Shown: piece after piece, positions 52,555 through 60,488 of the stretch | How positions within the stretch are numbered: the first letter of the stretch is position 1 | How the letters are laid out: every line of letters starts with the position of its first letter | Source of the DNA: Sphaerisporangium viridialbum | GTDB taxonomy: Bacteria; Actinomycetota; Actinomycetes; Streptosporangiales; Streptosporangiaceae | DNA: 64,000 nucleotides | NCBI RefSeq assembly: GCF_049674955.1 | Contig: NZ_CP187232.1 | Coordinates: 496,001-560,000 of the forward strand | Direction of reading: 5' to 3' | Position numbers and translations under genes: made by a program | Notes under the pieces: generated by a model | Databases searched by the model: none | The model's input: only the letters and a program-made list of their open reading frames with translations | Told to the model about the DNA's origin: nothing

Positions 52555-54233
52555 GCTCCGGAAGCAAGACCGGCAAGACGGCCGACACCACGACGGCCGG
52601 CACCATGACGGATGAGAGCGGCGAGGCAGTGGAGAGGAGCGCGGCCACGACGGGTGCGACGGAGACGGCCGGTGAGCGCCCTGCCGGGTTCGTCGCCTTC
52701 GTGGGAGCCGGGCCGGGTGACGAGAACCTCCTCACCCTGCGCGGCGCCGACCTGTTGTCACGGGCCGACGTCGTCGTCCTCGACAGGGAGGCGTACGGGG
52801 CTCTGCTGCGCCACTGCTCCGAGGACGTCAAGGTCGTGGACGTCGCCGGCGAGATGGGCGCGGTGTCGTTGAAGGCCGTGCAGGAGGCCAAGGCGGGGTG
52901 CCGTGTCGTGCGCCTGTGCGCGGGCGATCCCGGCTTCTTCTCCTCGGTCACCGAGGAGGTGGCGGCCTGCGCCAAGGCGGAGGTCGACTTCGAGATCGTC
53001 CCCGGCGTGCCGCCGGCCACGGCGGTGCTCACCTACGCGGGCATCGCGCCGGCCGTGGCGGTGCCGGAGTTCCGCATCGTGGACGCCACCCAGGTCGACG
53101 ACTGGTCGGTCCACGCCGCCTCCGCGGGCACCGTGGTGATCTACAACGGCATCACCGAGGCGGTCGCCATCGGCAAGGCCCTCATCGCCGGGGGCAAGCC
53201 CGACACCACCCCGGTGGCCGTGACCCAGAGCGGCACCACCACCGAGCAGTACACCGTGGTGTCCTCGCTCGGCAGGCTCGCCGCCGACCTCAAGCACGCG
53301 GGCATCGCCGAGCCCGCGCTGATCGTCGTGGGCGACGCGGTCGGCACGCGCGACCGCCTGTCGTGGTTCGAGAACAAGCCGCTGTTCGGCTGGCGCGTCC
53401 TCGTTCCCCGCACCAAGGAGCAGGCGGCCGGGCTGTCCGAGCAGCTCCAGTCGTACGGCGCGGTGCCGGAGGAGGTGCCGACGATCTCCGTGGAGCCGCC
53501 GCGCACCCCCCAGCAGATGGACCGCGCCATCAAGGGCCTGGTGACCGGCCGCTACGAGTGGGTGGCGTTCACCTCGGCCAACGCCGTCAAGGCGATCAGG
53601 GAGAAGTTCGAGGAGTACGGCCTCGACGCGCGGGCGTTCGCCGGCCTGAAGGTCGCGGCCGTCGGCGAGGCGACCTCCAGGGCGCTGGTGGAGTTCGGGG
53701 TCAAGCCCGACCTCGTGCCGGTGGGCGAGCACTCCTCCGAGGGGCTGCTCGCCGAGTGGCCGCCGTACGACTCCATGCTCGACCCGATCAACCGGGTCCT
53801 GCTGCCCCGGGCGGACATCGCGACCGAGACGCTCATCGCCGGGCTCACCGAGCTCGGCTGGGAGTGCGACGACGTGACCGCCTACCGCACGGTGCGGGCG
53901 GCCCCGCCGCCCGCCCCGATCCGCGAGGCGATCAAGGGCGGCGGCTTCGACGCCGTGCTGTTCACCTCGTCCAGCACGGTCAGGAACCTCGTCGGCATCG
54001 CGGGCAAGCCGCACAACGTCACGGTGATCGCGGTCATCGGTCCGCAGACCGCCAAGACCGCCGAGGAGTTCGGCCTGCGGGTCGACATCATGGCCGACAA
54101 CCCCTCGGCGTCGGCGCTGGCGTCCGCGCTGGCGGAGTACGGCGCCAAGCAACGTCAGGCGGCCGTCGCGGCCGGTGACGTCCCCCGGCGGCCCTCGCAG
54201 ACGCGCAGGGGTGCTCGCCGCCGGGCCAGATAA
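52551..54233 (+). CDS. hemD: fused uroporphyrinogen-III C-methyltransferase / uroporphyrinogen-III synthase
   Basis: 560 residues. After a ~45-residue Thr-rich leader, residues ~45-290 are a SUMT-type methyltransferase (GFVAFVGAGPGDENLLTLRGADLL; CAGDPGFFSS). Residues ~300-540 are a HemD domain (LFGWRVLVPRTKEQAAGLSEQL; FTSANAVKAIREKF; FTSSSTVRNLVGI). The fusion is normal in actinobacteria and joins haem and sirohaem/cobalamin branches. The start is a TTG overlapping the hemC stop, with GGGGGAG upstream; ATG 52605 is the alternative. Confidence 0.94.
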   Translation: MSSGSKTGKTADTTTAGTMTDESGEAVERSAATTGATETAGERPAGFVAFVGAGPGDENLLTLRGADLLSRADVVVLDREAYGALLRHCSEDVKVVDVAGEMGAVSLKAVQEAKAGCRVVRLCAGDPGFFSSVTEEVAACAKAEVDFEIVPGVPPATAVLTYAGIAPAVAVPEFRIVDATQVDDWSVHAASAGTVVIYNGITEAVAIGKALIAGGKPDTTPVAVTQSGTTTEQYTVVSSLGRLAADLKHAGIAEPALIVVGDAVGTRDRLSWFENKPLFGWRVLVPRTKEQAAGLSEQLQSYGAVPEEVPTISVEPPRTPQQMDRAIKGLVTGRYEWVAFTSANAVKAIREKFEEYGLDARAFAGLKVAAVGEATSRALVEFGVKPDLVPVGEHSSEGLLAEWPPYDSMLDPINRVLLPRADIATETLIAGLTELGWECDDVTAYRTVRAAPPPAPIREAIKGGGFDAVLFTSSSTVRNLVGIAGKPHNVTVIAVIGPQTAKTAEEFGLRVDIMADNPSASALASALAEYGAKQRQAAVAAGDVPRRPSQTRRGARRRAR

Positions 54234-54309
54234 CCGAACAGTCGATTTCCCCATCGTCGCGCCTCGCGCGTACGCGAGATCCGGGACAGGGTCGGGGAGG
54301 GGAGACAGG

Positions 54310-55329
54310 ATGAGCAACGCGGAGTTTCCGGTGGCACGGCCTCGGAGGCTGCGGCGCACCGCGCCCATGCGCCGCATGGTGTCGGGCACTCGGCTGCACC
54401 CGGCCGAGCTGGTGCTGCCGATGTTCGTCAAGGAAGGCGTGAGCGACCCCCAGCCGGTCACGTCGATGCCGGGCGTGTTCCAGCACACGCGCGACTCGCT
54501 GCGCAAGGCCGCCCACGAGGCGGCGGAGGCGGGCGTGGGCGCGCTGATAGTGTTCGGCATCCCGGCCGTCAAGGACGCCAGGGGATCGGCGGGCGACGAC
54601 CCCGAGGGCATCGTCCAGCTGGCACTCGGAGACCTGCGCGCCGACCTCGGCGACTCGATCGTGGTGATGAGCGACACCTGCCTCGACGAGTTCACCGACC
54701 ACGGGCACTGCGGCATCCTCACCGCCGACGGCGAGGTCGACAACGACGCGACCCTGGAGCGCTACGCGTCGGTGGCGGTCGCCCAGGCGGCGGCGGGGTC
54801 GGAGGTGGTCGCCCCCAGCGGCATGATGGACGGCCAGGTCGGCGCGATCCGCGCCGCGCTGGACACCAACGGCTTCTCGCACATCCCGATCCTCGCGTAC
54901 TCCGCCAAGTACGCTTCGGGCTTCTACGGGCCGTTCAGGGAAGCGGCCGAGTGCGCTCCGCGGTTCGGGGACCGCAGCGGCTACCAGCAGGACCCCGCGG
55001 GCCCGGTGGGCGAGGCGCTCCGCGAGGTGCGCCTCGACCTGGCCGAGGGCGCGGACGCCGTCATGGTCAAGCCCGCGCTGGCCTACCTGGACATCCTGCG
55101 GCAGGTCCGCGACAGCGTAGACGTGCCCGTAGCGGCCTACCAGGTGAGCGGCGAGTACGCCATGGTCGAGGCGGCCGCGGCCAACGGCTGGATCGACCGC
55201 GAGCGCATCATCATGGAGTCGCTCATCGCCATCCGGCGCGCCGGAGCGGACATGATCCTCACCTATTGGGCTACAGAAGTGGCCAGGAGACTATCCGGAC
55301 GGGCCATTTCCGGGGGTCGGGTCACCTGA
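54310..55329 (+). CDS. hemB: delta-aminolevulinate dehydratase (porphobilinogen synthase)
   Basis: 339 residues. It condenses two 5-aminolevulinates. RLHPAELVLPMFVKEG, the metal segment DTCLDEFTDHGHCG, SGMMDGQV, the Schiff-base Lys regions YSAKYAS and MVKPALAYLD are all present. In the metal segment the second of the three zinc-ligand Cys positions is Asp, so the metal site differs from both the standard zinc and magnesium types. GGGGAGACAGG precedes ATG 54310. 76 bp after hemD. Confidence 0.96.
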   Translation: MSNAEFPVARPRRLRRTAPMRRMVSGTRLHPAELVLPMFVKEGVSDPQPVTSMPGVFQHTRDSLRKAAHEAAEAGVGALIVFGIPAVKDARGSAGDDPEGIVQLALGDLRADLGDSIVVMSDTCLDEFTDHGHCGILTADGEVDNDATLERYASVAVAQAAAGSEVVAPSGMMDGQVGAIRAALDTNGFSHIPILAYSAKYASGFYGPFREAAECAPRFGDRSGYQQDPAGPVGEALREVRLDLAEGADAVMVKPALAYLDILRQVRDSVDVPVAAYQVSGEYAMVEAAAANGWIDRERIIMESLIAIRRAGADMILTYWATEVARRLSGRAISGGRVT

Positions 55330-55381
55330 CCCGGTCGCCATCGGGCATCATCGGGGAAAGGCAGGGTGGGGGAGGAACACG

Positions 55382-56035
55382 ATGGTGGGGGTACCACTGA
55401 CGGCTCGCCGGGCGAAAAGGCGCGGTCGTTCCCATGCGAAAGCGCAGACGATCGCCTCGGTGCTCGAGTACGCCGAGCTGGGGTGGGCGAGCTGTCTGGG
55501 CGCCCATCCACTGCGTGAGGGACGCCGGGCGTGTTCGTGCGACCGCGTCGGCTGTCCCGACCCGGGGGCCCATCCGCTGTCTCCGGCCTGGCAGATGATG
55601 GCCACCACGGACACCGCGCTGCTCACCCGCTGGTGGGAGCAGAATCCCGAGGCGAGCGTGATCCTTCCCACGGGCAGGGTGTTCGACGTCTTCGACGTAC
55701 CCGCGGCGGCGGGCCAGACCACCCTCGCCGCCATGGAGGCCTCTGGCTTCGCGACGGGCCCGGTTGCCGCAGGCGGCGACCGGGTCCTTTTTTACGTCGC
55801 CACACGAGGCGCTCCCGAGGACGAGGACGAGTGGTGGTCCTGCCACCTCGACTACGGCCCCGAGACCATCGAGGACTCCCCAGGGCTCCGCTGGCACTGC
55901 CGCGACAGCTACGTCATCGCCCCGCCGTCGTCGCTGGCCGACGGCAGCCAGGCCCGCTGGCTGCGGCCACCCGACGGGCGTCCCCTTCCCGACCCGCTGC
56001 ACGTCCTCGACCGCCTGGCCGACGCCATCGACTGA
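55382..56035 (+). CDS. bifunctional primase/polymerase (Prim-Pol) domain protein
   Basis: 217 residues. It resembles the N-terminal Prim-Pol domain found in phage and plasmid replication proteins (YAELGWASCLGAHPLREG...CSCDRVGCPDPGAHPLSPAW; ILPTGRVFDVFDVPAAAG). Only this domain is present; the usual helicase is missing. It is a stand-alone gene in actinomycetes between hemB and hemL, so perhaps not a polymerase at all; the acidic pair in FDVFDV is retained. GGGGGAGGAACACG precedes the ATG. Confidence 0.8.
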   Translation: MVGVPLTARRAKRRGRSHAKAQTIASVLEYAELGWASCLGAHPLREGRRACSCDRVGCPDPGAHPLSPAWQMMATTDTALLTRWWEQNPEASVILPTGRVFDVFDVPAAAGQTTLAAMEASGFATGPVAAGGDRVLFYVATRGAPEDEDEWWSCHLDYGPETIEDSPGLRWHCRDSYVIAPPSSLADGSQARWLRPPDGRPLPDPLHVLDRLADAID

Positions 56036-56083
56036 GAGCCGTCGCGCCCCCTACTCGGCTGACGGGCCTCGCCACGCGGGGAC

Positions 56084-56089
56084 TAACCT
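56084..56089 (+). promoter_or_regulatory. -10 element of probable leaderless hemL transcript
   Basis: TAACCT ends exactly six bases before the GTG start of hemL; no Shine-Dalgarno. Confidence 0.55.
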
Positions 56090-56095
56090 TGACGC

Positions 56096-57400
56096 GTGAG
56101 CCTTACGAAGATCTCAGAGGACCTGTTCGAACGCGCCCGGGCCGTCGTGCCGGGCGGCGTGAACTCCCCGGTACGCGCCTTCGGCGCCGTCGGCGGCACC
56201 CCGAGGTTCATGGAGTCGGGGCAGGGCCCCTACATCGTCGACGCCGACGGCAACCGTTACGTCGACCTGGTCTGCTCCTGGGGTCCGATGATCCTCGGGC
56301 ACCGGCACCCCGCCGTCGTCGAGGCGCTCACCGAGGCCGTCTCGCGCGGCACGTCCTTCGGCACGGCAACGCCGGGTGAGGTCGAACTGGCGGAGGAGAT
56401 CGTCTCCCGGGTCGACCCGGTCGAGAAGGTCCGGCTGGTCAGCTCGGGCACCGAGGCCACCATGTCGGCGGTGCGGCTGGCGCGCGGCTTCACCGGCCGC
56501 TCCCGCGTCGTCAAGTTCGCCGGGTGCTACCACGGGCACGTGGACGCGCTGCTCGCCTCCGCGGGCTCGGGCGTGGTGACCTTCGGGCTTCCCGACACCC
56601 CCGGTGTGACGGGCGCGTCGGCGGCCGACACCATCGTCCTTCCCTACAACTCGCCCGAGGCGGTCACCGAGGCCTTCGAGGCCTTCGGCGACGAGATCGC
56701 CTGCGTGATCACCGAGGCCTGCCCCGCCAACATGGGCGTGGTGCCGCCCCGCCCGGGGTTCAACGCGCTGCTGCGCGAGCTGTGCACGGCCAGGGGCGCC
56801 CTTCTCATCATCGACGAGGTGCTGACGGGCTTCCGCGTCTCCGCCTCCGGCTGGTACGGCCTGGACCCTGTGGACGCCGACCTGATGACGTTCGGCAAGG
56901 TCATGGGCGGCGGCCTGCCCGCGGCGGCGTTCGGCGGCCGGGCCGAGGTCATGGACCGTCTCGCGCCCGAGGGCCCCGTCTACCAGGCGGGCACCCTCTC
57001 GGGCAACCCCTTGGCGTGCGCCGCCGGCCTCGCCACCCTGCGGGCCTGCGACGAGGAGGTGTACGACCGGGTGGACGCCGCGGCCCTGATCATCGGCCGC
57101 GCCGCGTCGGACGCCCTGGCCACCGCAGGGGTACCCCACCGGCTGCAGACGGCGGGCAACCTGTTCTCGGTCTTCTTCACCGCCGACCCGGTCACCGACT
57201 TCGCGGGCGCGCAGACCCAGGACACCTCGGCGTACCGCGCGTTCTTCCACTCCATGCTCGACCAGGGCGTCTATCTCCCGCCGTCGGCGTACGAGGCGTG
57301 GTTCCTGTCCGCGGCGCACGACGAGGAGGCCCTCACCCGGGTCGCCGAGGCGCTGCCCGCCGCTGCGAAGGCCGCCGCTTCCGCGTCCTCGCGGGGCTGA
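56096..57400 (+). CDS. hemL: glutamate-1-semialdehyde 2,1-aminomutase
   Basis: 434 residues, class III PLP aminotransferase fold. ARAVVPGGVNSPVRAFGAVGG at the N-terminus, SSGTEATMSAVRLARG, IDEVLTGFRV and the PLP Lys in TFGKVMGGGLPAAAFGG. It converts glutamate-1-semialdehyde into 5-aminolevulinate, between the HemA and HemB steps. The GTG start appears leaderless. Confidence 0.97.
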   Translation: MSLTKISEDLFERARAVVPGGVNSPVRAFGAVGGTPRFMESGQGPYIVDADGNRYVDLVCSWGPMILGHRHPAVVEALTEAVSRGTSFGTATPGEVELAEEIVSRVDPVEKVRLVSSGTEATMSAVRLARGFTGRSRVVKFAGCYHGHVDALLASAGSGVVTFGLPDTPGVTGASAADTIVLPYNSPEAVTEAFEAFGDEIACVITEACPANMGVVPPRPGFNALLRELCTARGALLIIDEVLTGFRVSASGWYGLDPVDADLMTFGKVMGGGLPAAAFGGRAEVMDRLAPEGPVYQAGTLSGNPLACAAGLATLRACDEEVYDRVDAAALIIGRAASDALATAGVPHRLQTAGNLFSVFFTADPVTDFAGAQTQDTSAYRAFFHSMLDQGVYLPPSAYEAWFLSAAHDEEALTRVAEALPAAAKAAASASSRG

Positions 57401-57437
57401 CCCTTCAGCTCGGGCGAGATTTACGCGATAAATCGTT

Positions 57438-57443
57438 TAGCAT
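57438..57443 (+). promoter_or_regulatory. -10 element of probable leaderless LysR transcript
   Basis: TAGCAT ends six bases before the ATG of the LysR gene; no Shine-Dalgarno. Confidence 0.55.
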
Positions 57444-57449
57444 CGCTAT

Positions 57450-58421
57450 ATGCTGGATTTGCACCGTCTCAAGGCCCTGCACGCCGTCGCCGTCTACGGC
57501 TCGGTCGGCGCCGCCGCCGAGGCGCTCATGGTGACCCCGTCGGCGATCTCCCAGCAGCTCGCCAAGCTCGAACGCGAGACCGGTTCCACGCTCATCGAGC
57601 GCAGCGGGCGCGGGGTGAAGCTCACCGACGCGGCCGGCCTGCTCGCCGAGCACGCCGAGCGCATCCTGGCACTGGTGGAGACGGCGGAGGCCGATTTCGA
57701 GGCGCTGCGCGGCACGGTCGTCGGGCGCCTGTTGATCGCCGCCTTCCCGACGGCCGCCAGGGGCGTGCTCCCGACCGCACTGAGGGAGCTGAAGCACCGC
57801 CATCCCGACCTCGACCTCGTGCTCTACGAGCGGGAGCCCGAGCGTCAGGTGCGCGAGGTGGCCCGGGGCGAGCTCGACCTCGCCCTGGTGCAGGACTGGC
57901 TGAACCGTCCGATGGCCATTCCTGAGGGGCTCTCGCGGGCCCCGCTCTTCGACGACGTGGCCGACGTGGTGGTGCCCGCGAGCCATCCCCTGGCCGACCG
58001 GCGCGAGATCGACCTCGCCGAGCTGCACGGCGAGCGGTGGATCAGCTCCTCACCGGGCACGGTCTGTCACGACTGGCTGGTGTTCACCCTGAGGACGGCG
58101 TCGCTGGAGCCGGAGTTCTCCTGCATGGCCGACGAGTACCCGACGCAGATCGCCCTGGTCGGGGCCGGGCACGGCTGTGCCATCGTGCCGCGCCTCGGCA
58201 GGGAGACACTGTCGGCCGACGTCCGGGCGGTGCCGATCCTGCCTCGGCCGACCCGCCGCATCTTCGCCCTGTGGCGCACCGACGCCGCCAGGCGCCCGGC
58301 GATCCGGGCGGCCGTCGACGTGCTGCGGCAGATGACGCCGCCCTCGGGGCTGCTGTCCGTCTCCGGCGATGTCGGCACGTCCGCCACGTCAGGTCATGCC
58401 GCGGCCCGTTCTGGCCAGTAG
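57450..58421 (+). CDS. LysR-family transcriptional regulator
   Basis: 323 residues. HTH LHAVAVYGSVGAAAEALMVTPSAISQQLAKLERETGSTLIERSGRGVKLTDAAG, then the periplasmic-binding-protein-like effector domain (VGRLLIAAFPTAARGVLPTAL). Effector and targets unknown; it stands between hemL and the phosphatase, but no divergent gene shares its promoter. The ATG start appears leaderless. Confidence 0.93.
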   Translation: MLDLHRLKALHAVAVYGSVGAAAEALMVTPSAISQQLAKLERETGSTLIERSGRGVKLTDAAGLLAEHAERILALVETAEADFEALRGTVVGRLLIAAFPTAARGVLPTALRELKHRHPDLDLVLYEREPERQVREVARGELDLALVQDWLNRPMAIPEGLSRAPLFDDVADVVVPASHPLADRREIDLAELHGERWISSSPGTVCHDWLVFTLRTASLEPEFSCMADEYPTQIALVGAGHGCAIVPRLGRETLSADVRAVPILPRPTRRIFALWRTDAARRPAIRAAVDVLRQMTPPSGLLSVSGDVGTSATSGHAAARSGQ

Positions 58422-58434
58422 GCTGGTGTCCGTC

Positions 58435-59076
58435 ATGACTGAAAGCACCGTTGTTCACCTGCTCCGCCATGGAGAGGTGCACAATCCCCAGGGTCTGCTC
58501 TATGGCAGGTTGCCCGGATACCACCTCTCGGAGAACGGTCGCTCGATGGCCGAGATGGTGGCCAAGGCGCTCGCGGGGCGCGACATCGTCGCGCTGTACA
58601 GCTCCCCGCTGGAGCGCGCCCAGGAGACCGCCACCCCCCTGTCGAAGACGCTGGAGCTCCCGATCCAGACCGACACCAGGCTGATCGAGGCCGACAACGT
58701 CTTCGAGGGCCTGGCCGTCGGCGGCATGTTCCGGGCGCCCGCCAACTACCGCCATCTGTGGAACCCCGCCCGTCCCTCCTGGGGCGAGCCGTACGTCGAC
58801 ATCGTGAAGCGCATGCGCCCCGTGATCGACGACGCGCGCGCAAAGGCGCGGGGGCACGAGGTCGTGCTGGTCAGCCACCAGCTCCCGATCTGGGTCATCC
58901 GGCTGGCCGCCGAGGGCCGCAGGCTGGCGCACGACCCCCGCAGGCGCCAGTGCGCGCTCGCGAGCCTCACCAGCTTCACCTTCGAAGGCGACCGGCTGAC
59001 CAGCGTGGGCTACAGCGAACCGGCAGGGGTGCTCATCAAACCGCCTAAACTACTCAAATCGGCCAAACGGCGGTAG
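58435..59076 (+). CDS. histidine phosphatase (phosphoglycerate mutase-like) family protein
   Basis: 213 residues. The catalytic LLRHGEVHNP (RHG), the second His in VVLVSHQLPIWV and Arg in the SPLERAQETATPL segment are conserved. It matches the mycobacterial Rv0525 position after hemL. The substrate is unknown. The start could be ATG 58435 or the in-frame GTG 58426. Confidence 0.9.
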   Translation: MTESTVVHLLRHGEVHNPQGLLYGRLPGYHLSENGRSMAEMVAKALAGRDIVALYSSPLERAQETATPLSKTLELPIQTDTRLIEADNVFEGLAVGGMFRAPANYRHLWNPARPSWGEPYVDIVKRMRPVIDDARAKARGHEVVLVSHQLPIWVIRLAAEGRRLAHDPRRRQCALASLTSFTFEGDRLTSVGYSEPAGVLIKPPKLLKSAKRR

Positions 59077-59165
59077 TCACCGGAGCCGCCCCGATTTCGA
59101 GGGCGTGCGGTGCGCTGGGTAGGGTTTGAAGCTCTACCGCTTGTAGTGCAAGGAGATCCTCCTCC

Positions 59166-59744
59166 GTGTCCGCGAAGTCACGTGCCCTCGTCACCATGGT
59201 GCTGGCCATGACGGCTCTCGCGGGCTGCGCCGGAACCCAGGCATCCCAGCCCCAGTCGGGCGACACGCGCTTCGTGGCGGGCAACGGCGCGGTGCAGCTC
59301 TTCCCGGCCGGGCAGCGGCAGGCGGCCCCCGCGATCGAGGGGGAGACGCTGGAGGGCACCCCCGCGAGCCTCGCCGACCACAAGGGCCGGGTCGTGGTGC
59401 TGAACTTCTGGGCCTCCTGGTGCGCGCCCTGCCGCAGCGAGGCCCCGGTGCTCAAGGACATCGCCGCCAAGACCAAGGACCTCGGCGTCCAGTTCCTCGG
59501 CGTCGACTTCAAGGACGACAAGGCGCAGGCCATGGCCTTCCAGCGCACCCAGCAGCCCGGCTATCCCAGCCTGTACGACCAGCCCGGCAAGGTCGCGCTG
59601 GCGTTCCACGGCATGGTCAACCCCGCCGCGATCCCCTCCACGCTCGTGCTCGACCGGCAGGGCAGGGTCGCGGCCCGCGCTCTCGGAGAGGTCAAGTATT
59701 CCGACCTCTACGACGTGGTCACCAAGGTCGGCGATGAGAAGTAG
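59166..59744 (+). CDS. TlpA/ResA-like thiol-disulfide lipoprotein
   Basis: 192 residues. Lipoprotein signal ALVTMVLAMTALAGCAG, then a TlpA/ResA-type thioredoxin fold with LNFWASWCAPCRSEAPVLKDI (WCAPC) and a cis-Pro in NPAAIPSTLVLD. It reduces haem-binding cysteines of apocytochrome c outside the membrane, drawing electrons from CcdA. AGGAG precedes the GTG. First gene of the cytochrome c maturation operon. Confidence 0.92.
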   Translation: MSAKSRALVTMVLAMTALAGCAGTQASQPQSGDTRFVAGNGAVQLFPAGQRQAAPAIEGETLEGTPASLADHKGRVVVLNFWASWCAPCRSEAPVLKDIAAKTKDLGVQFLGVDFKDDKAQAMAFQRTQQPGYPSLYDQPGKVALAFHGMVNPAAIPSTLVLDRQGRVAARALGEVKYSDLYDVVTKVGDEK

Positions 59745-59756
59745 CGGCGGTGCGCC

Positions 59757-60488
59757 GTGAGCGACCTCACGACCACCGTCGCGGCCGGCTCGCTCATCGT
59801 GGCCCTGCCCATCGCGCTGGCGGCCGGGCTGGTGTCGTTCCTGTCGCCGTGCGTGCTGCCGCTGGTCCCCGGATACCTGTCGTACGTCACGGGCATGAGC
59901 GGCGACCCCAGGCGCGGGCGCATGGTGGCGGGCAGCGCCCTGTTCGTGCTGGGCTTCTCCCTGGTCTTCGTGCTGGGGGGCGCGCTGTTCGGCGGGCTCG
60001 GGCAGATGCTGTTCGGCAACGCCGAGGTGGTCACCCGCGTGCTCGGCGGCCTCACGATCGTGCTCGGCCTCGGCTTCCTCGGCCTGATCCCCGGCCTCCA
60101 GCGGGACGTGCGCATCCACCGCTTCCCCGCCGCCGGCATCGCGGGCGCGCCCCTGCTCGGCGTGGTGTTCGGCCTCGGCTGGACCCCGTGCATCGGCCCC
60201 ACGCTGTCGGCCGTGCTCACGCTGTCGCTCGACCAGGGCAGCGCGGTGCGGGGCGCGGTGCTGGCCTTCGCGTACGCGCTGGGCCTCGGCCTGCCGTTCG
60301 TCCTCGCGGCCTTCGCCTACCGCAGGGCGCTCCACACGTTCAAGGCGGTACGCCGCCACTCCCAGCTCATCACCCGCATCGGCGGGGCCATGCTGGTCCT
60401 CGTCGGCGTGCTGCTGGTGACCGGCCTCTGGGGCCAGATCATCGCGGGCATGCAGGGCTGGGTGGGCGGATTCGAGCCGATGATCTGA
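59757..60488 (+). CDS. ccdA: cytochrome c biogenesis protein CcdA
   Basis: 243 residues with six transmembrane helices. The redox Cys motifs are LSPCVLPLVPGYLSYVTG near the N-terminus and GLGWTPCIGPTLSAVL in the second half. It passes electrons from cytoplasmic thioredoxin across the membrane to the TlpA-like protein. GTG start 12 bp after the preceding stop; the stop overlaps the resB ATG (TGATG). Confidence 0.95.
   Translation: MSDLTTTVAAGSLIVALPIALAAGLVSFLSPCVLPLVPGYLSYVTGMSGDPRRGRMVAGSALFVLGFSLVFVLGGALFGGLGQMLFGNAEVVTRVLGGLTIVLGLGFLGLIPGLQRDVRIHRFPAAGIAGAPLLGVVFGLGWTPCIGPTLSAVLTLSLDQGSAVRGAVLAFAYALGLGLPFVLAAFAYRRALHTFKAVRRHSQLITRIGGAMLVLVGVLLVTGLWGQIIAGMQGWVGGFEPMI

Noticed and set aside
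52758..54743. Long minus-strand frame opposite hemD and hemB
   Set aside because: Shadow frame caused by third-position GC; no start signal or domain.
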